NCBI GenBank assembly: GCA_021827205.1 | Contig: JAKAWV010000001.1 | Coordinates: forward strand, 62,001-126,000 | Direction of reading: 5' to 3' | Origin: Pseudomonadota bacterium | GTDB lineage: Bacteria; Pseudomonadota; Gammaproteobacteria; Xanthomonadales; Rhodanobacteraceae | Length of the DNA stretch: 64,000 nucleotides | Shown: in pieces, positions 44,286 through 52,638 of the stretch | Numbering within the stretch: the stretch's first letter is position 1 | How the letters are laid out: each line of letters begins with the position of its first letter | Notes under the pieces: generated by a model | What the model was told of the DNA's origin: nothing | The model's input: the letters and a program-made list of their open reading frames with translations, nothing else | Databases searched by the model: none | Position numbers and translations under genes: made by a program

Positions 44286-44843
44286 ATGAACGTTCCGATT
44301 GACATCCGCCGCGGGCGCCGCCAACTGCTGCTGATCGTCGCCGTGTTTTTCGCGCCGATGCTGTTGGCGGCAATCCTGGCGCTATCCGGCTGGGTACCCA
44401 GCGCGCGCAGCCACGGGCAGCCGATCCTGCCGCAGGAAAGCTTCGCCGGCCTCAAGGTGAGCCTGGCCGACGGCAAGATCTGGCCGTGGAAGGCGGCGAC
44501 ACCGCAGTACACGCTGATGGCGCTGGTCGGGCCGGGTTGCGCCGCCGCGTGTTTGTACAAGCTCTACATGCTGCACAACGCGCAAGTGGGATTAAACGAG
44601 AGCAGCAAGAACCTGCGTTTGCTCTATGTCGGCGCAGCGCCGGTAGTGACCGACACGCATGGCGCGTTGCGATCCTGGGTGCTGGGACAAACCCAGGCCG
44701 CGGCATTGCTGCGCTTTCGCCCGCAGCAGACGGATCAGGTCGCGGTGATTCTGGTGGCGGCGGATGGCACCGCGGTCGTGTATTACCCGCCGACCGTCTC
44801 CGTGATCGACATCAACAAGGATCTGCGGAGGCTGTTCAAGTGA
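44286..44843 (+). CDS. Thioredoxin-like membrane-anchored protein of the oxidase cluster
   Basis: 185 residues with one N-terminal helix (LLLIVAVFFAPMLLAAILAL), then a periplasmic domain including ALVGPGCAAACLYKLYMLHN. The CX3C (CAAAC) and the fold order resemble SCO1/thioredoxin proteins (SCO has CxxxC as copper site), so copper or redox help for the oxidase is likely but not shown. It overlaps the ctaA start by 4 bases (GTGA), indicating coupling. Such a gene is common between surf1 and ctaA in gammaproteobacteria. Confidence 0.82.
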   Translation: MNVPIDIRRGRRQLLLIVAVFFAPMLLAAILALSGWVPSARSHGQPILPQESFAGLKVSLADGKIWPWKAATPQYTLMALVGPGCAAACLYKLYMLHNAQVGLNESSKNLRLLYVGAAPVVTDTHGALRSWVLGQTQAAALLRFRPQQTDQVAVILVAADGTAVVYYPPTVSVIDINKDLRRLFK

Positions 44844-45985
44844 ATGTCAAACCTGCATGGGTGCGGCCACTGGCATGGATCGCCACTGCATTCGCGCTGG
44901 GCGTGATCGTATTCGGCGCCTTCGTGCGCCTGTCCAATGCCGGGCTGTCCTGCCCGGACTGGCCGACTTGCTACGGGCGTATCACGTGGCCGGTGCAGCA
45001 CACGGCCGTCGCCGCCGCCGATGCCGCGTTTCCCGGGCGTCCGGTGGCCGTGCACCTGGCCTGGCGCGAACAGACCCATCGCTTCATCGCCGGCACGCTG
45101 GGTGTGCTGGTGCTGATCCTGGCGCTGGGCGCGGTGTGGCGCCAGCGTGGGTCGCGCCATGCGGTGATCGTGGCCGCGCTCGCGGCGGTGCTGGGCGTGT
45201 GGCTGTATATCGGCGGTGAGCATGGGTACTCGAGCTTGCTGGCCGCCGTGGCGATCGCCCTGCCGCTGCTGGCGGCATGGTGGCTGCGCCGCGAGGCGCC
45301 GTGGAAAATGCTGAGCGTGGCCTTCGCGGTGATCATTTTTCAGGCCATGCTGGGCATGTGGACGGTGACCCTGCTGCTGAAGCCGGCCATCGTGATGAGT
45401 CATCTGCTGGGCGGACTGGCCGCGTTCGCGCTGCTGGCCTACGCGGCACTGCGCCTGAGCGGCGTGGGTACGCGCGAGGCGCGCGTGCGGCGTCTACTGC
45501 CATGGGTGGCGTTGGGTCTGCTGCTGCTGGTGATGCAGATCGCGCTGGGTGGCTGGACCAGCGCCAACTACGCCGCGCTGGCCTGCGGCACGAACTTTCC
45601 ATTGTGCGCGGGCAGTTGGTGGCCGGCGCTGAATTTCCATCAGGGCTTCATTCTGTGGCGCGACATCGGCGTCAACTACGAGGGCGGCGTGCTGGATGAG
45701 TCGGCGCGCGCGGCGATCCAGATGACGCATCGCATCGGCGCGCTGATCGTGTTCGTTTACGGACTGCTGCTGGCATGGCGCGTGGCGCGCGCGGGCCTCA
45801 AGCCGCAGGGCATCGTGCTGGCGTCGTTGCTGTGCGCGCAGGTGTTGCTGGGTATCGGCAACGTGGTGCTGGGGCTGCCTCTGGATGTGGCCACGGCGCA
45901 CAATGCCGGCGCCGCGCTGCTGCTGTTCACCATGGTCTGGCTGCTGGCGGCCACGCAGCGCCCGCCCGCGCAACGGGAGTTCTGA
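44840..45985 (+). CDS. ctaA: Haem A synthase
   Basis: 381 residues with eight helices. It oxidises the C8 methyl of haem O to a formyl group, giving haem A. NAGLSCPDWPTCYGRITWP carries the Cys pair and first loop; THRFIAGTLGVLVLI, MSHLLGGLAAFALL and MTHRIGALIVFVYG have the haem His. LACGTNFPLCAGSWW is the second loop. The GTG start is coupled to the preceding gene, and the ctaB start follows directly after the stop. Confidence 0.95.
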   Translation: MNVKPAWVRPLAWIATAFALGVIVFGAFVRLSNAGLSCPDWPTCYGRITWPVQHTAVAAADAAFPGRPVAVHLAWREQTHRFIAGTLGVLVLILALGAVWRQRGSRHAVIVAALAAVLGVWLYIGGEHGYSSLLAAVAIALPLLAAWWLRREAPWKMLSVAFAVIIFQAMLGMWTVTLLLKPAIVMSHLLGGLAAFALLAYAALRLSGVGTREARVRRLLPWVALGLLLLVMQIALGGWTSANYAALACGTNFPLCAGSWWPALNFHQGFILWRDIGVNYEGGVLDESARAAIQMTHRIGALIVFVYGLLLAWRVARAGLKPQGIVLASLLCAQVLLGIGNVVLGLPLDVATAHNAGAALLLFTMVWLLAATQRPPAQREF

Positions 45986-46894
45986 GTGGCGCTGTGGCGT
46001 GAATATCTCGAGCTGACCAAGCCGCGCGTGGTAGCACTGCTGGTGTTCACCGCGCTGATCGGCGCGCTGCTGGCGGTGCCGGGCCTGCCGCCGTGGCGCG
46101 CGCTGCTGCTCGGGCTGGCCGGCATCTGGCTGGCGGCGGCCTCGGCGGCGGCGCTGAATCACCTTATCGACCAGCGCATCGACCGCGTGATGGCGCGCAC
46201 CGCGCACCGGCCGCTGGCGATCGGCACGCTGCGCCCGCTGCAGGTGCTGCTGTTCGCGCTGGTGCTGGGCGCGGCGGCGATGATGCTGCTCGCGTTGTGG
46301 GTGAACTCGCTGACCGCGTGGCTGACTTTTGCCTCGCTGATCGGTTACGCGGGGGTCTACACCGCGTTTCTCAAACGCGCCACGCCGCAGAACATCGTCA
46401 TCGGTGGCATCGCCGGTGCGGCGCCGCCGGCGCTGGGCTGGGTGGCGGTCACCGGCACGCTCGCTCCGCACGCGCTGCTGCTGGTGTTGATCGTGTTCCT
46501 GTGGACGCCGCCGCATTTCTGGGCGTTGGCGATCTTCCGCCGCGCCGATTACGCGCGCGCCGGCATCCCGATGTTGCCGGTGACCCACGGCGTGGTGGTC
46601 ACGCGCTGGCATCTGCTGGCCTATACCGTGTTGCTGACGCTGGCCACGCTGCTGCCGTATCTGACCGGCATGAGCGGCCTGTTTTATCTCGGTGGCGCGC
46701 TGATCCTGGACGCCGGATTCCTGTATTACGCCGTGCGCATGCTGCATCCGCCGGACGAGTTGTTCGCAATGCGCACCTTCAGCTACTCGATCATCTACCT
46801 GGCCGCCCTGTTCGGCTTTCTGCTGGCCGACCACTGGCTGTTGCCGATGCATGCCGCGGCACCGCAGTTGCTGCAGTACGTGCCGATCCGCTAG
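45986..46894 (+). CDS. ctaB: Protoheme IX farnesyltransferase (haem O synthase)
   Basis: 302 residues, UbiA-type prenyltransferase with about nine helices. [20 protein letters not shown] is the first Asp-rich motif, in the position of NxxxDxxx[21 protein letters not shown] is the second conserved loop. It adds farnesyl to haem B to give haem O, the CtaA substrate. GTG start directly after the ctaA stop; a downstream CtaG gene begins 15 bases later. It sits in a haem A operon, so the ctaB (CyoE) assignment is firm. Confidence 0.95.
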   Translation: MALWREYLELTKPRVVALLVFTALIGALLAVPGLPPWRALLLGLAGIWLAAASAAALNHLIDQRIDRVMARTAHRPLAIGTLRPLQVLLFALVLGAAAMMLLALWVNSLTAWLTFASLIGYAGVYTAFLKRATPQNIVIGGIAGAAPPALGWVAVTGTLAPHALLLVLIVFLWTPPHFWALAIFRRADYARAGIPMLPVTHGVVVTRWHLLAYTVLLTLATLLPYLTGMSGLFYLGGALILDAGFLYYAVRMLHPPDELFAMRTFSYSIIYLAALFGFLLADHWLLPMHAAAPQLLQYVPIR

Positions 46895-46908
46895 GCGTGC
46901 TGCCGGCG

Positions 46909-47748
46909 ATGCACGCGCTGCTGCGATTCTTCGTGCCCTGGGAACCTTCGCCCCTGGCATGGTTGCTGGCCATTGCCGCGATCGTGCTGTACTGGCGCGG
47001 GCAGCGCCTGCGCCCGGTTTCGCGCTGGCGCCGCGCGGCGTGGTGGATCGGTCTGACGTTGTGCTACGTGGCCATGCAGTCGCGCTGGGATTATTTTTCC
47101 GAGCACGCGTTTTTCCTGCAGCGGCTGCAGCATCTGGTGCTGCATCATCTCGGGCCGTTTCTGCTGGTGCTGGCCTATCCGGGGCCGCAATTGCGCGCCG
47201 CGTTGCCACTGCGCTGGCGCGTGCGGGGCGCGCGTGTGCTGCGGCACATGGCGCCGCTGCGCTGGGCCTTGAATGTGCTGCTCAATCCCTGGGTGGCGGC
47301 CAGCCTGTTCGTCGGCGTGATCGCGCTGTGGCTGTATCCGCCGGTGCAGTTCGTGGCCATGCTGGATGACCGCATCTACCGGCTGATGAACTGGAGCATG
47401 CTGCTCGACGGGTTCCTGTTCTGGTGGCTGGTGCTGGACCCGCGCGCCAAGCCGCCGGCGCGGTTGTCACCGGGCATGCGCGTGGTGCTGCCGCTGCTGG
47501 TGGCGCTGCCGCAGATCATGATGGGTGCCTTCATCACCTTCACTGGCGAAGACCTGTATCCGGCCTTCGAGGTGTGCGGGCGCGTGTTTCCGTGGCTGAC
47601 GTTCCAGACCGATCAATATCTCGGCGGGCTGATCATCTGGATTCCGGCGGCGATGATGAGCGTCATCGCCGCGCTGCTGGCGATGCGGCGCTGGACGCTG
47701 CTGGACGCGCGCCGGCATTTCAATGCGTGGCGGCGGGCTGCACCGTGA
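46909..47748 (+). CDS. caa3-type CtaG cytochrome c oxidase assembly protein
   Basis: 279 residues, with about seven helices. It matches the caa3_CtaG family (PF09678, Bacillus CtaG) and not Cox11: WDYFSEHAFFLQRLQHLVLH, HHLGPFLLVLAYPG and MMGAFITFTGEDLYPAFEVC are the conserved His- and membrane-rich parts. The family is needed for Cu-B formation in Bacillus caa3 oxidase. The stop lies 29 bases inside the convergent PCu(A)C gene. An in-frame GTG at 46897 is an alternative start. Confidence 0.9.
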   Translation: MHALLRFFVPWEPSPLAWLLAIAAIVLYWRGQRLRPVSRWRRAAWWIGLTLCYVAMQSRWDYFSEHAFFLQRLQHLVLHHLGPFLLVLAYPGPQLRAALPLRWRVRGARVLRHMAPLRWALNVLLNPWVAASLFVGVIALWLYPPVQFVAMLDDRIYRLMNWSMLLDGFLFWWLVLDPRAKPPARLSPGMRVVLPLLVALPQIMMGAFITFTGEDLYPAFEVCGRVFPWLTFQTDQYLGGLIIWIPAAMMSVIAALLAMRRWTLLDARRHFNAWRRAAP

Positions 47749-48250
47749 ATTCGACCGGATACGGCGCATGACCCTTGAACTGCAGGTCGATGCGCACGCG
47801 TGTGCCGGGCTGCACCGTGGACGCGGCGTGCATCAGCATCAGATGGTAGCCGCCGGGCGCGAAGTGCACGCTCTGCCCCGACGCGATCGACACCTGAGCG
47901 ACGTGCACCATGCGTTCCATGCCGCCACGGCTGATGCTCTCGTGCAACATGACCATCTGGTAGCTGGGACTGGTCGCGCCGGTCAGTTGCAGCGGCCGCT
48001 TGCCCAGGTTGCGCAGCGAAAAATACCCGCCCATCGGCAGCCCCGCCGGCAGCCAGCGCACCCAGGCGTCGGTGACCGCGACGCGCGCGGCGGGCAGGGC
48101 GTGCGCGTCCGGCGCAGGCGCCATGCCCGGCATGTCGTGCATCAGCGCGTGCGCGGATGCGGCAGGTGGCGCGGCGTTCGCCAGCAAGGGCGCGGCCAGC
48201 AGACCCGCGGCGAGCAGGGCGCGGGCCAGCAGGTGGCGAGGTGAATTCAT
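47720..48250 (-). CDS. Periplasmic PCu(A)C copper chaperone
   Basis: 176 residues. It has a signal peptide (1-27, ending LLANAA) and a His/Met-rich linker (HALMHDMPGMAPAPDAHAL). The PF04314 domain holds VMLHESISRGGMERMV and GGYHLMLMHAAS, that is the H(M)-X10-M...H-X-M ligand set. It delivers Cu(I) to the Cu-A site of subunit II together with SCO proteins. It overlaps the SCO gene by 4 bases and its 3' end overlaps that of ctaG by 29 bases. Confidence 0.93.
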   Translation of the reverse strand: MNSPRHLLARALLAAGLLAAPLLANAAPPAASAHALMHDMPGMAPAPDAHALPAARVAVTDAWVRWLPAGLPMGGYFSLRNLGKRPLQLTGATSPSYQMVMLHESISRGGMERMVHVAQVSIASGQSVHFAPGGYHLMLMHAASTVQPGTRVRIDLQFKGHAPYPVEFTVQPAATH

Positions 48251-48840
48251 GCGTTGGGCTCCGTCAGCAGCAGGTGCAGGTCGTGGGTCAGTTGCGCAAC
48301 CGAATCGTGCTCCGTCGCCAGCAGGCGCGCGCGACCCTGCTGGTCGAAAATGAAGATCGCCGCGCTGTGGTTGACCACGTAATTGCCAGCGGCATCCGGT
48401 TTGCCGTAGCTGTAGGCCACGCGGTAGCGCTTGGCCACGCGCGCGATCGCATCGGGCGTGCCGGTCAGGCCGATGATGTGCGGGCCGAAGGCGCTGGTGT
48501 AAGCGTGCAGCAGGGCCGGCGTGTCGCGTTTGGGATCGACGCTGACGAACAGCACGCGCACGTGTTGCGCCAGCGGACCGAGGTTTTGCAGCACCACGGT
48601 CAGGTGCGCCAGCGTGGTCGGGCACACGTCCGGGCAGTGCGTGTAGCCGAAGTACAGCAGCACGGCCTTGCCGCGATAGCTGGCACCGGTCACCGGCTGG
48701 TCGAGGTCGTTGATCAGATGAAATCGCAGATCGGGCAGATGCCCGCGCACATCGGTGAGCAACCACGGGCTGGGCGCATGCGAGCACGCGCTCAACAGCA
48801 GTGAAAAGGTGGCGAGGACCATCAGCAAGCGGCGCGGCAT
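48247..48840 (-). CDS. SCO1/SenC-family copper-delivery protein
   Basis: 197 residues. The signal sequence ends in the lipobox LLSAC, so it is a lipoprotein. The thioredoxin fold has the copper site GYTHCPDVCPTTLAH (CxxxC), with SVDPKRDTP and the distal His in NYVVNHSAAIFIFD. It assembles Cu-A and shows thiol-reductase activity. It is the first gene of the two-gene SCO-PCu(A)C operon, convergent with the oxidase operon. Confidence 0.95.
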   Translation of the reverse strand: MPRRLLMVLATFSLLLSACSHAPSPWLLTDVRGHLPDLRFHLINDLDQPVTGASYRGKAVLLYFGYTHCPDVCPTTLAHLTVVLQNLGPLAQHVRVLFVSVDPKRDTPALLHAYTSAFGPHIIGLTGTPDAIARVAKRYRVAYSYGKPDAAGNYVVNHSAAIFIFDQQGRARLLATEHDSVAQLTHDLHLLLTEPNA

Positions 48841-48921
48841 GCGCTATTGAATCACGATCCATCACACCAGTTCATCCCTGCGGCGGCGCGGCGCAAGTGC
48901 TATACCGCGCATCCCGTCCCC

Positions 48922-49068
48922 ATGCTGAGCGGTTTGCAAAACCGCTCCGGCACATGGACGTGCCGTCGCGACGGGCATGCAAATGCCTGTCGCGGCAAAG
49001 GTGGCGCGGCTTTGCCGCGTCCGTTTGCTTGCAAACCTCGGCAGGATGCCAGGCTTTGCGAACTGATC
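48922..49068 (+). repeat. Structured intergenic element, copy B
   Basis: The gap between SCO (48840) and gpx (49081) is almost filled by a series of hairpins: AGCGGTTT/AAACCGCT (48928-48946), CGGCAC/GTGCCG (48948-48965), a 12-bp stem CGCGACGGGCAT/ATGCCTGTCGCG (48967-48994), CGCGGC/GCCGCG (49005-49019) and TTTGC/GCAAA (49024-49035). It aligns without gaps to 11261-11371 (about 77% identity), with hairpins in the same places. A TGCTATACC box at 48898-48906 may be its -10 region. The element's reading frame runs in frame into gpx. Confidence 0.6.
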
Positions 49069-49080
49069 TGGAGCCCGTGC

Positions 49081-49572
49081 ATGAGCCCGCTTGCCACCTT
49101 GCATGCTACCACGCTGGAGGGTGAGGACATGGCCTTGTCGCGCTATCTCGGTAAGACCCTGCTGATTGTCAACGTGGCATCGAAGTGCGGCTTCACGCCG
49201 CAATATCGTGGACTGGAGGCCTTGTATCGGCAGTACCGCGCACGCGGGCTGGAAATCCTGGGCTTCCCCTGCGACCAGTTCGGCCACCAGGAACCGGGCG
49301 ATGCCGCGGAAATCCGTCAGTTCTGCACGCTCAATTACGAGGTGAGTTTTCCGCTGTTCGCCAAGATCGAGGTCAACGGCGCCGGCACGCATCCGCTGTA
49401 TCAGTGGCTGAAACGCGAGGCCCCCGGGGTGCTTGGCTCGCAGGCGATCAAGTGGAATTTCACCAAGTTTCTGATCGATGCCAAGGGCAAGGCGCGCAAG
49501 CGCTACGCGCCGACCGATACGCCCGAGGCCATCGGCCGCGAGCTGGATACGCTACTGCCCGCCGCGGCATGA
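49081..49572 (+). CDS. Glutathione peroxidase family thiol peroxidase
   Basis: 163 residues, the usual single-domain length. VNVASKCGFTPQYRGLEALY holds the catalytic Cys (in place of selenocysteine), FPCDQFGHQEPG the conserved Gln and IKWNFTKFLIDAKG the Trp-Asn. It reduces peroxides, probably with thioredoxin or glutathione. The start is the ATG in MSPLATLHATTLEG; the same frame continues upstream through repeat copy B. Its stop overlaps the glnE start (ATGA). Confidence 0.93.
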   Translation: MSPLATLHATTLEGEDMALSRYLGKTLLIVNVASKCGFTPQYRGLEALYRQYRARGLEILGFPCDQFGHQEPGDAAEIRQFCTLNYEVSFPLFAKIEVNGAGTHPLYQWLKREAPGVLGSQAIKWNFTKFLIDAKGKARKRYAPTDTPEAIGRELDTLLPAAA

Positions 49573-52463
49573 GCCAGGCGATATCGTCCGCTACCGCGGC
49601 GCTGCCGCTGGCGCCACCGCTGCGCGCGCTGCTCGCGCAGCGCTATGCCGATCTGGTCGCGCATCTGCGTGTTTCCGGCGTGCCGTATTACGATGATGCC
49701 GGCGTCGCCGAGCGCGTGCAGCGCCTGCTGCTGGTCAGCGATTTCGCCTATGGCGTGCTGCGTGCGCAGCCGCATCTGCTGGCGCCGGCGGGCCTGTACT
49801 GGCTGGGCAGCGGCGGCGATCCAGGTGCGCGTCTGCTGGCCGGGCCGGGGCTGCCCGAGGAGCGCGGCGCGGCCTTGGCGCAGTTGCGCCAGCGACGCGC
49901 GCGCGAAGCGCTGCGGCTGATCTTCCGCGATGTCAACGCGCTGGACTCTCTCGAAGATACGCTTGCCGACACCAGCAGCCTGTACGCGGCGCTGCTGGAG
50001 CTGGCATTGCGCCACGCCGAGCGCAGCCTGCGCGCGCGCCACGGTATGCTGCGCGACGCGCGCGGTCAAGCGCAACGCATGGTGGTGCTGGCGCTGGGCA
50101 AACTCGGTGGCAGCGAACTGAATTTTTCATCCGATGTCGATTTGATTCTGGCCTATCCCGAGGAGGGATCCAGCGATGGCGCGCGCGCGCTGGAGGCCAG
50201 CGAGTACTGCGCGCGGCTGACGCGCGAATTCGTCGGCCTGCTCAGCGAAGTCACCGCCGATGGTCAGGTCGCGCGCGTGGATCTGCGTCTGCGTCCCTAC
50301 GGCAGCGCCGGGCGCCCGGCATGGTCGTTCGCGGCGATGGAGGCCTATTACCAGAGCGAAGGCCGCGACTGGGAGCGCTATGCCTGGATCAAAGCGCGCC
50401 CGGTGGCTGGTGATCTCGTCGCCGGGCGTCAATTGCTGGCGCAATTGCGGCCGTTCGTCTATCGCCGCTATCTGGATTACACCGCGTTCGCCGGTTTGCG
50501 CGCGATGAAGACGCTGATCGACGCCGAGGTGGCGCGCAAGGATCTGGCCGAGAATCTCAAGCTCGGCCCGGGCGGCATCCGCGAAATCGAGTTCAGCGTG
50601 CAGCTCGAACAGTTGATCCGCGGCGGACGCGAGCCCGGCCTGCGTGAGCCGAGCCTGCTGCGCGCACTGGCCGCGGCCGAACGGCGCGGTTTCATCGCCG
50701 GCGAACGCGCGCGTCTGCTGCGTCGCGCCTGGACGCTGCTGCGCCACGTCGAGAATCGCGTGCAGATGTACGTCGATGCGCAAACCCACGCGCTGCCCGC
50801 CGAGCCGCTGGCGCGGCTGCGCATCGCGCAAGGTCTGGACTACGCCGATGCCGCTGCGCTCGATACCGCGCTGGCCGCGCAGCGCGCCGTGGTCAGTGCT
50901 GCCTTCGCGCCGATCCTCGGCGGCGCCGCGCCGGCCAGCGTGCCCGGGCAGGATGCGCTGCTGGCGCTGTGGCGCGACATGCAAAGCGGCAGCGCCACCC
51001 CCGCCGAGCTGAGCGCCTGCGCGCTGGACGCCGAGGCCGGCGCCGCGCTGCAAGCGCTGGCCGGCAGCCACGCCGTGCGCAGCATGAGCGAGTCCGCGCG
51101 CGCGGGTCTGGAACGCTTGTTGCCGCGCGTGCTGCATGCCGCGCGCCACAGCGCCGCGCCGCAACTCGCGCTGCCGCGCCTGCTGCGCCTGCTGCACAAC
51201 ATCGCGCGGCGTTCGGCGTATCTGGCCCTGCTGGAAGAAGCGCCCGCCGCGCTGCAGCGCCTCGCCAGTCTGTGCGCCGAGCGCGCGTTTCTGGCCGGGC
51301 GTGTGCTCGCGCAGCCGCTGCTGTTGGACGACGTGCTCGACCCGCGCATCGAACAACTGCCGTTGAAGGCCGCCGACATCGCCACGGAGATCGCGCATCT
51401 GCTCGATGCGCTGGACGAGCGCGGCCCCGAGCAGGAGCTGGAACGCATCAACGAGGCGCGCGCCAGTCTGGCGTTTCGCCTCGGCCTGGCCTTCGCCGAC
51501 GCACGCGCCGACGCACAGGCCACGGCGCGGCGCTTGGCGGCGTTGGCCGAGGCGGTGCTCAACGCCGTGCTGCGTCTGGCCGAAGGCGAGCTGATTGCGC
51601 GCCACGGCCGCCTGCCGGGGCCGGGCCTGGGCTTTTGCGTGATCGGTTATGGCAGTCTCGGTGGACATGAGCTGGGCTTCGCCAGCGATCTCGATGTGGC
51701 CTTCGTGTACGACTCCGCGCGTGCCGCGGCGAGCAGCGATGGCGCGCGCCCGCTGGAAGGCGCGCAGTGGTATCAGCGTCTGGCGCAGCGCGTGGTGCAC
51801 TGGCTGGGCACGGTCACCCGCGCCGGGCAGCTCTACGCCATCGATGCGCGGCTGCGCCCGGACGGCAGCAAGAGTCTGCTGGTGCAAAGCATGGATGCCT
51901 ATGCCGGCTATCAACAGCAGCGCGCCTGGACCTGGGAGCACCAGGCGCTGGTGCGCGCGCGCGTGGTTTGCGGTGATGCGCAAATGGGCGCTTCCTTCGC
52001 GCAGTTGCGGCAGCGCGTGCTGGCGCGGCCACGCGTGCCCGCGCGGGTCGCTGCCGAGGTCAGCGCCATGCGCGAACGCTGGCGCGCCGAGCGCGATCGC
52101 TCCGATGCCGAACGTTTCGATTTGAAGCAGGGCGCCGGCGGCTTGCTGGATCTCGAATTTCTGCTGCAAGGCCTGGCGCTTGCGCACGCAGCGCGCGTGC
52201 CGCTGTTGACCGAGAGCACATCCACCGCGGCGCTGATCGGTGCGCTGGAAAATGCGCGCGCGCTGGCGTCTGCGTCCGCCGCAACACTGCGCGCCGCGCA
52301 CGGCGTGCTGCTGCAGCGCGCGCTGACCTGCACCCTGGACGACCGCCCGCGCCTGGTTGCGCGCGAACCGGCGCTGATGCAGCACGCAGCCGGGGTGCTG
52401 CGCGTGGCCGCGGCATGCGGGTTTGCGTTCGCATCGCTGCAGCCGGCACCGGATAGCAGGTAA
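49569..52463 (+). CDS. glnE: Bifunctional glutamine synthetase adenylyltransferase/deadenylyltransferase
   Basis: 964 residues, the normal GlnE length. The N-terminal nucleotidyltransferase (deadenylylation) has LGKLGGSELNFSSDVDLILA; the C-terminal one (adenylylation) has GYGSLGGHELGFASDLDVAF. A PII-binding helical region lies between. It sets glutamine synthetase activity according to nitrogen state. The ATG is coupled with gpx, an unusual partner for glnE. Confidence 0.96.
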   Translation: MSQAISSATAALPLAPPLRALLAQRYADLVAHLRVSGVPYYDDAGVAERVQRLLLVSDFAYGVLRAQPHLLAPAGLYWLGSGGDPGARLLAGPGLPEERGAALAQLRQRRAREALRLIFRDVNALDSLEDTLADTSSLYAALLELALRHAERSLRARHGMLRDARGQAQRMVVLALGKLGGSELNFSSDVDLILAYPEEGSSDGARALEASEYCARLTREFVGLLSEVTADGQVARVDLRLRPYGSAGRPAWSFAAMEAYYQSEGRDWERYAWIKARPVAGDLVAGRQLLAQLRPFVYRRYLDYTAFAGLRAMKTLIDAEVARKDLAENLKLGPGGIREIEFSVQLEQLIRGGREPGLREPSLLRALAAAERRGFIAGERARLLRRAWTLLRHVENRVQMYVDAQTHALPAEPLARLRIAQGLDYADAAALDTALAAQRAVVSAAFAPILGGAAPASVPGQDALLALWRDMQSGSATPAELSACALDAEAGAALQALAGSHAVRSMSESARAGLERLLPRVLHAARHSAAPQLALPRLLRLLHNIARRSAYLALLEEAPAALQRLASLCAERAFLAGRVLAQPLLLDDVLDPRIEQLPLKAADIATEIAHLLDALDERGPEQELERINEARASLAFRLGLAFADARADAQATARRLAALAEAVLNAVLRLAEGELIARHGRLPGPGLGFCVIGYGSLGGHELGFASDLDVAFVYDSARAAASSDGARPLEGAQWYQRLAQRVVHWLGTVTRAGQLYAIDARLRPDGSKSLLVQSMDAYAGYQQQRAWTWEHQALVRARVVCGDAQMGASFAQLRQRVLARPRVPARVAAEVSAMRERWRAERDRSDAERFDLKQGAGGLLDLEFLLQGLALAHAARVPLLTESTSTAALIGALENARALASASAATLRAAHGVLLQRALTCTLDDRPRLVAREPALMQHAAGVLRVAAACGFAFASLQPAPDSR

Positions 52464-52504
52464 CCGGCAGCAGCGAACCGGCAGCAGAGCGCCGGTCACC
52501 TCGT

Positions 52505-52562
52505 TTTCGTCATGCCCGCGCAGAGACTGCCCCCGCGCAGGCGGGGGCGGGCATCCAGCTTG
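52505..52562. repeat. REP-like palindrome between convergent glnE and the ELM1 gene
   Basis: ATGCCCG (52512-52518) pairs with CGGGCAT (52548-52554), and inside GCCCCCGC-GCAG-GCGGGGGC (52529-52548) forms an 8-bp stem. It resembles the dispersed GTCATGCCCGCG...GGGCATCCAG repeats of Xanthomonadaceae; it has no T run. It can stabilise both 3' ends. The remaining bases of the gap show nothing. Confidence 0.65.
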
Positions 52563-52638
52563 CATCGGGCAGGGCGAGGAACCTCACTTTGCGCGGCACA
52601 TGTGCACAGCGATGGCGCCGACGCGAGGGTGCGCATGG

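Noticed and set aside
50127-52565. 812-codon minus-strand frame across glnE
   Set aside because: A shadow of glnE; composition is typical of reverse-complement high-GC coding sequence.
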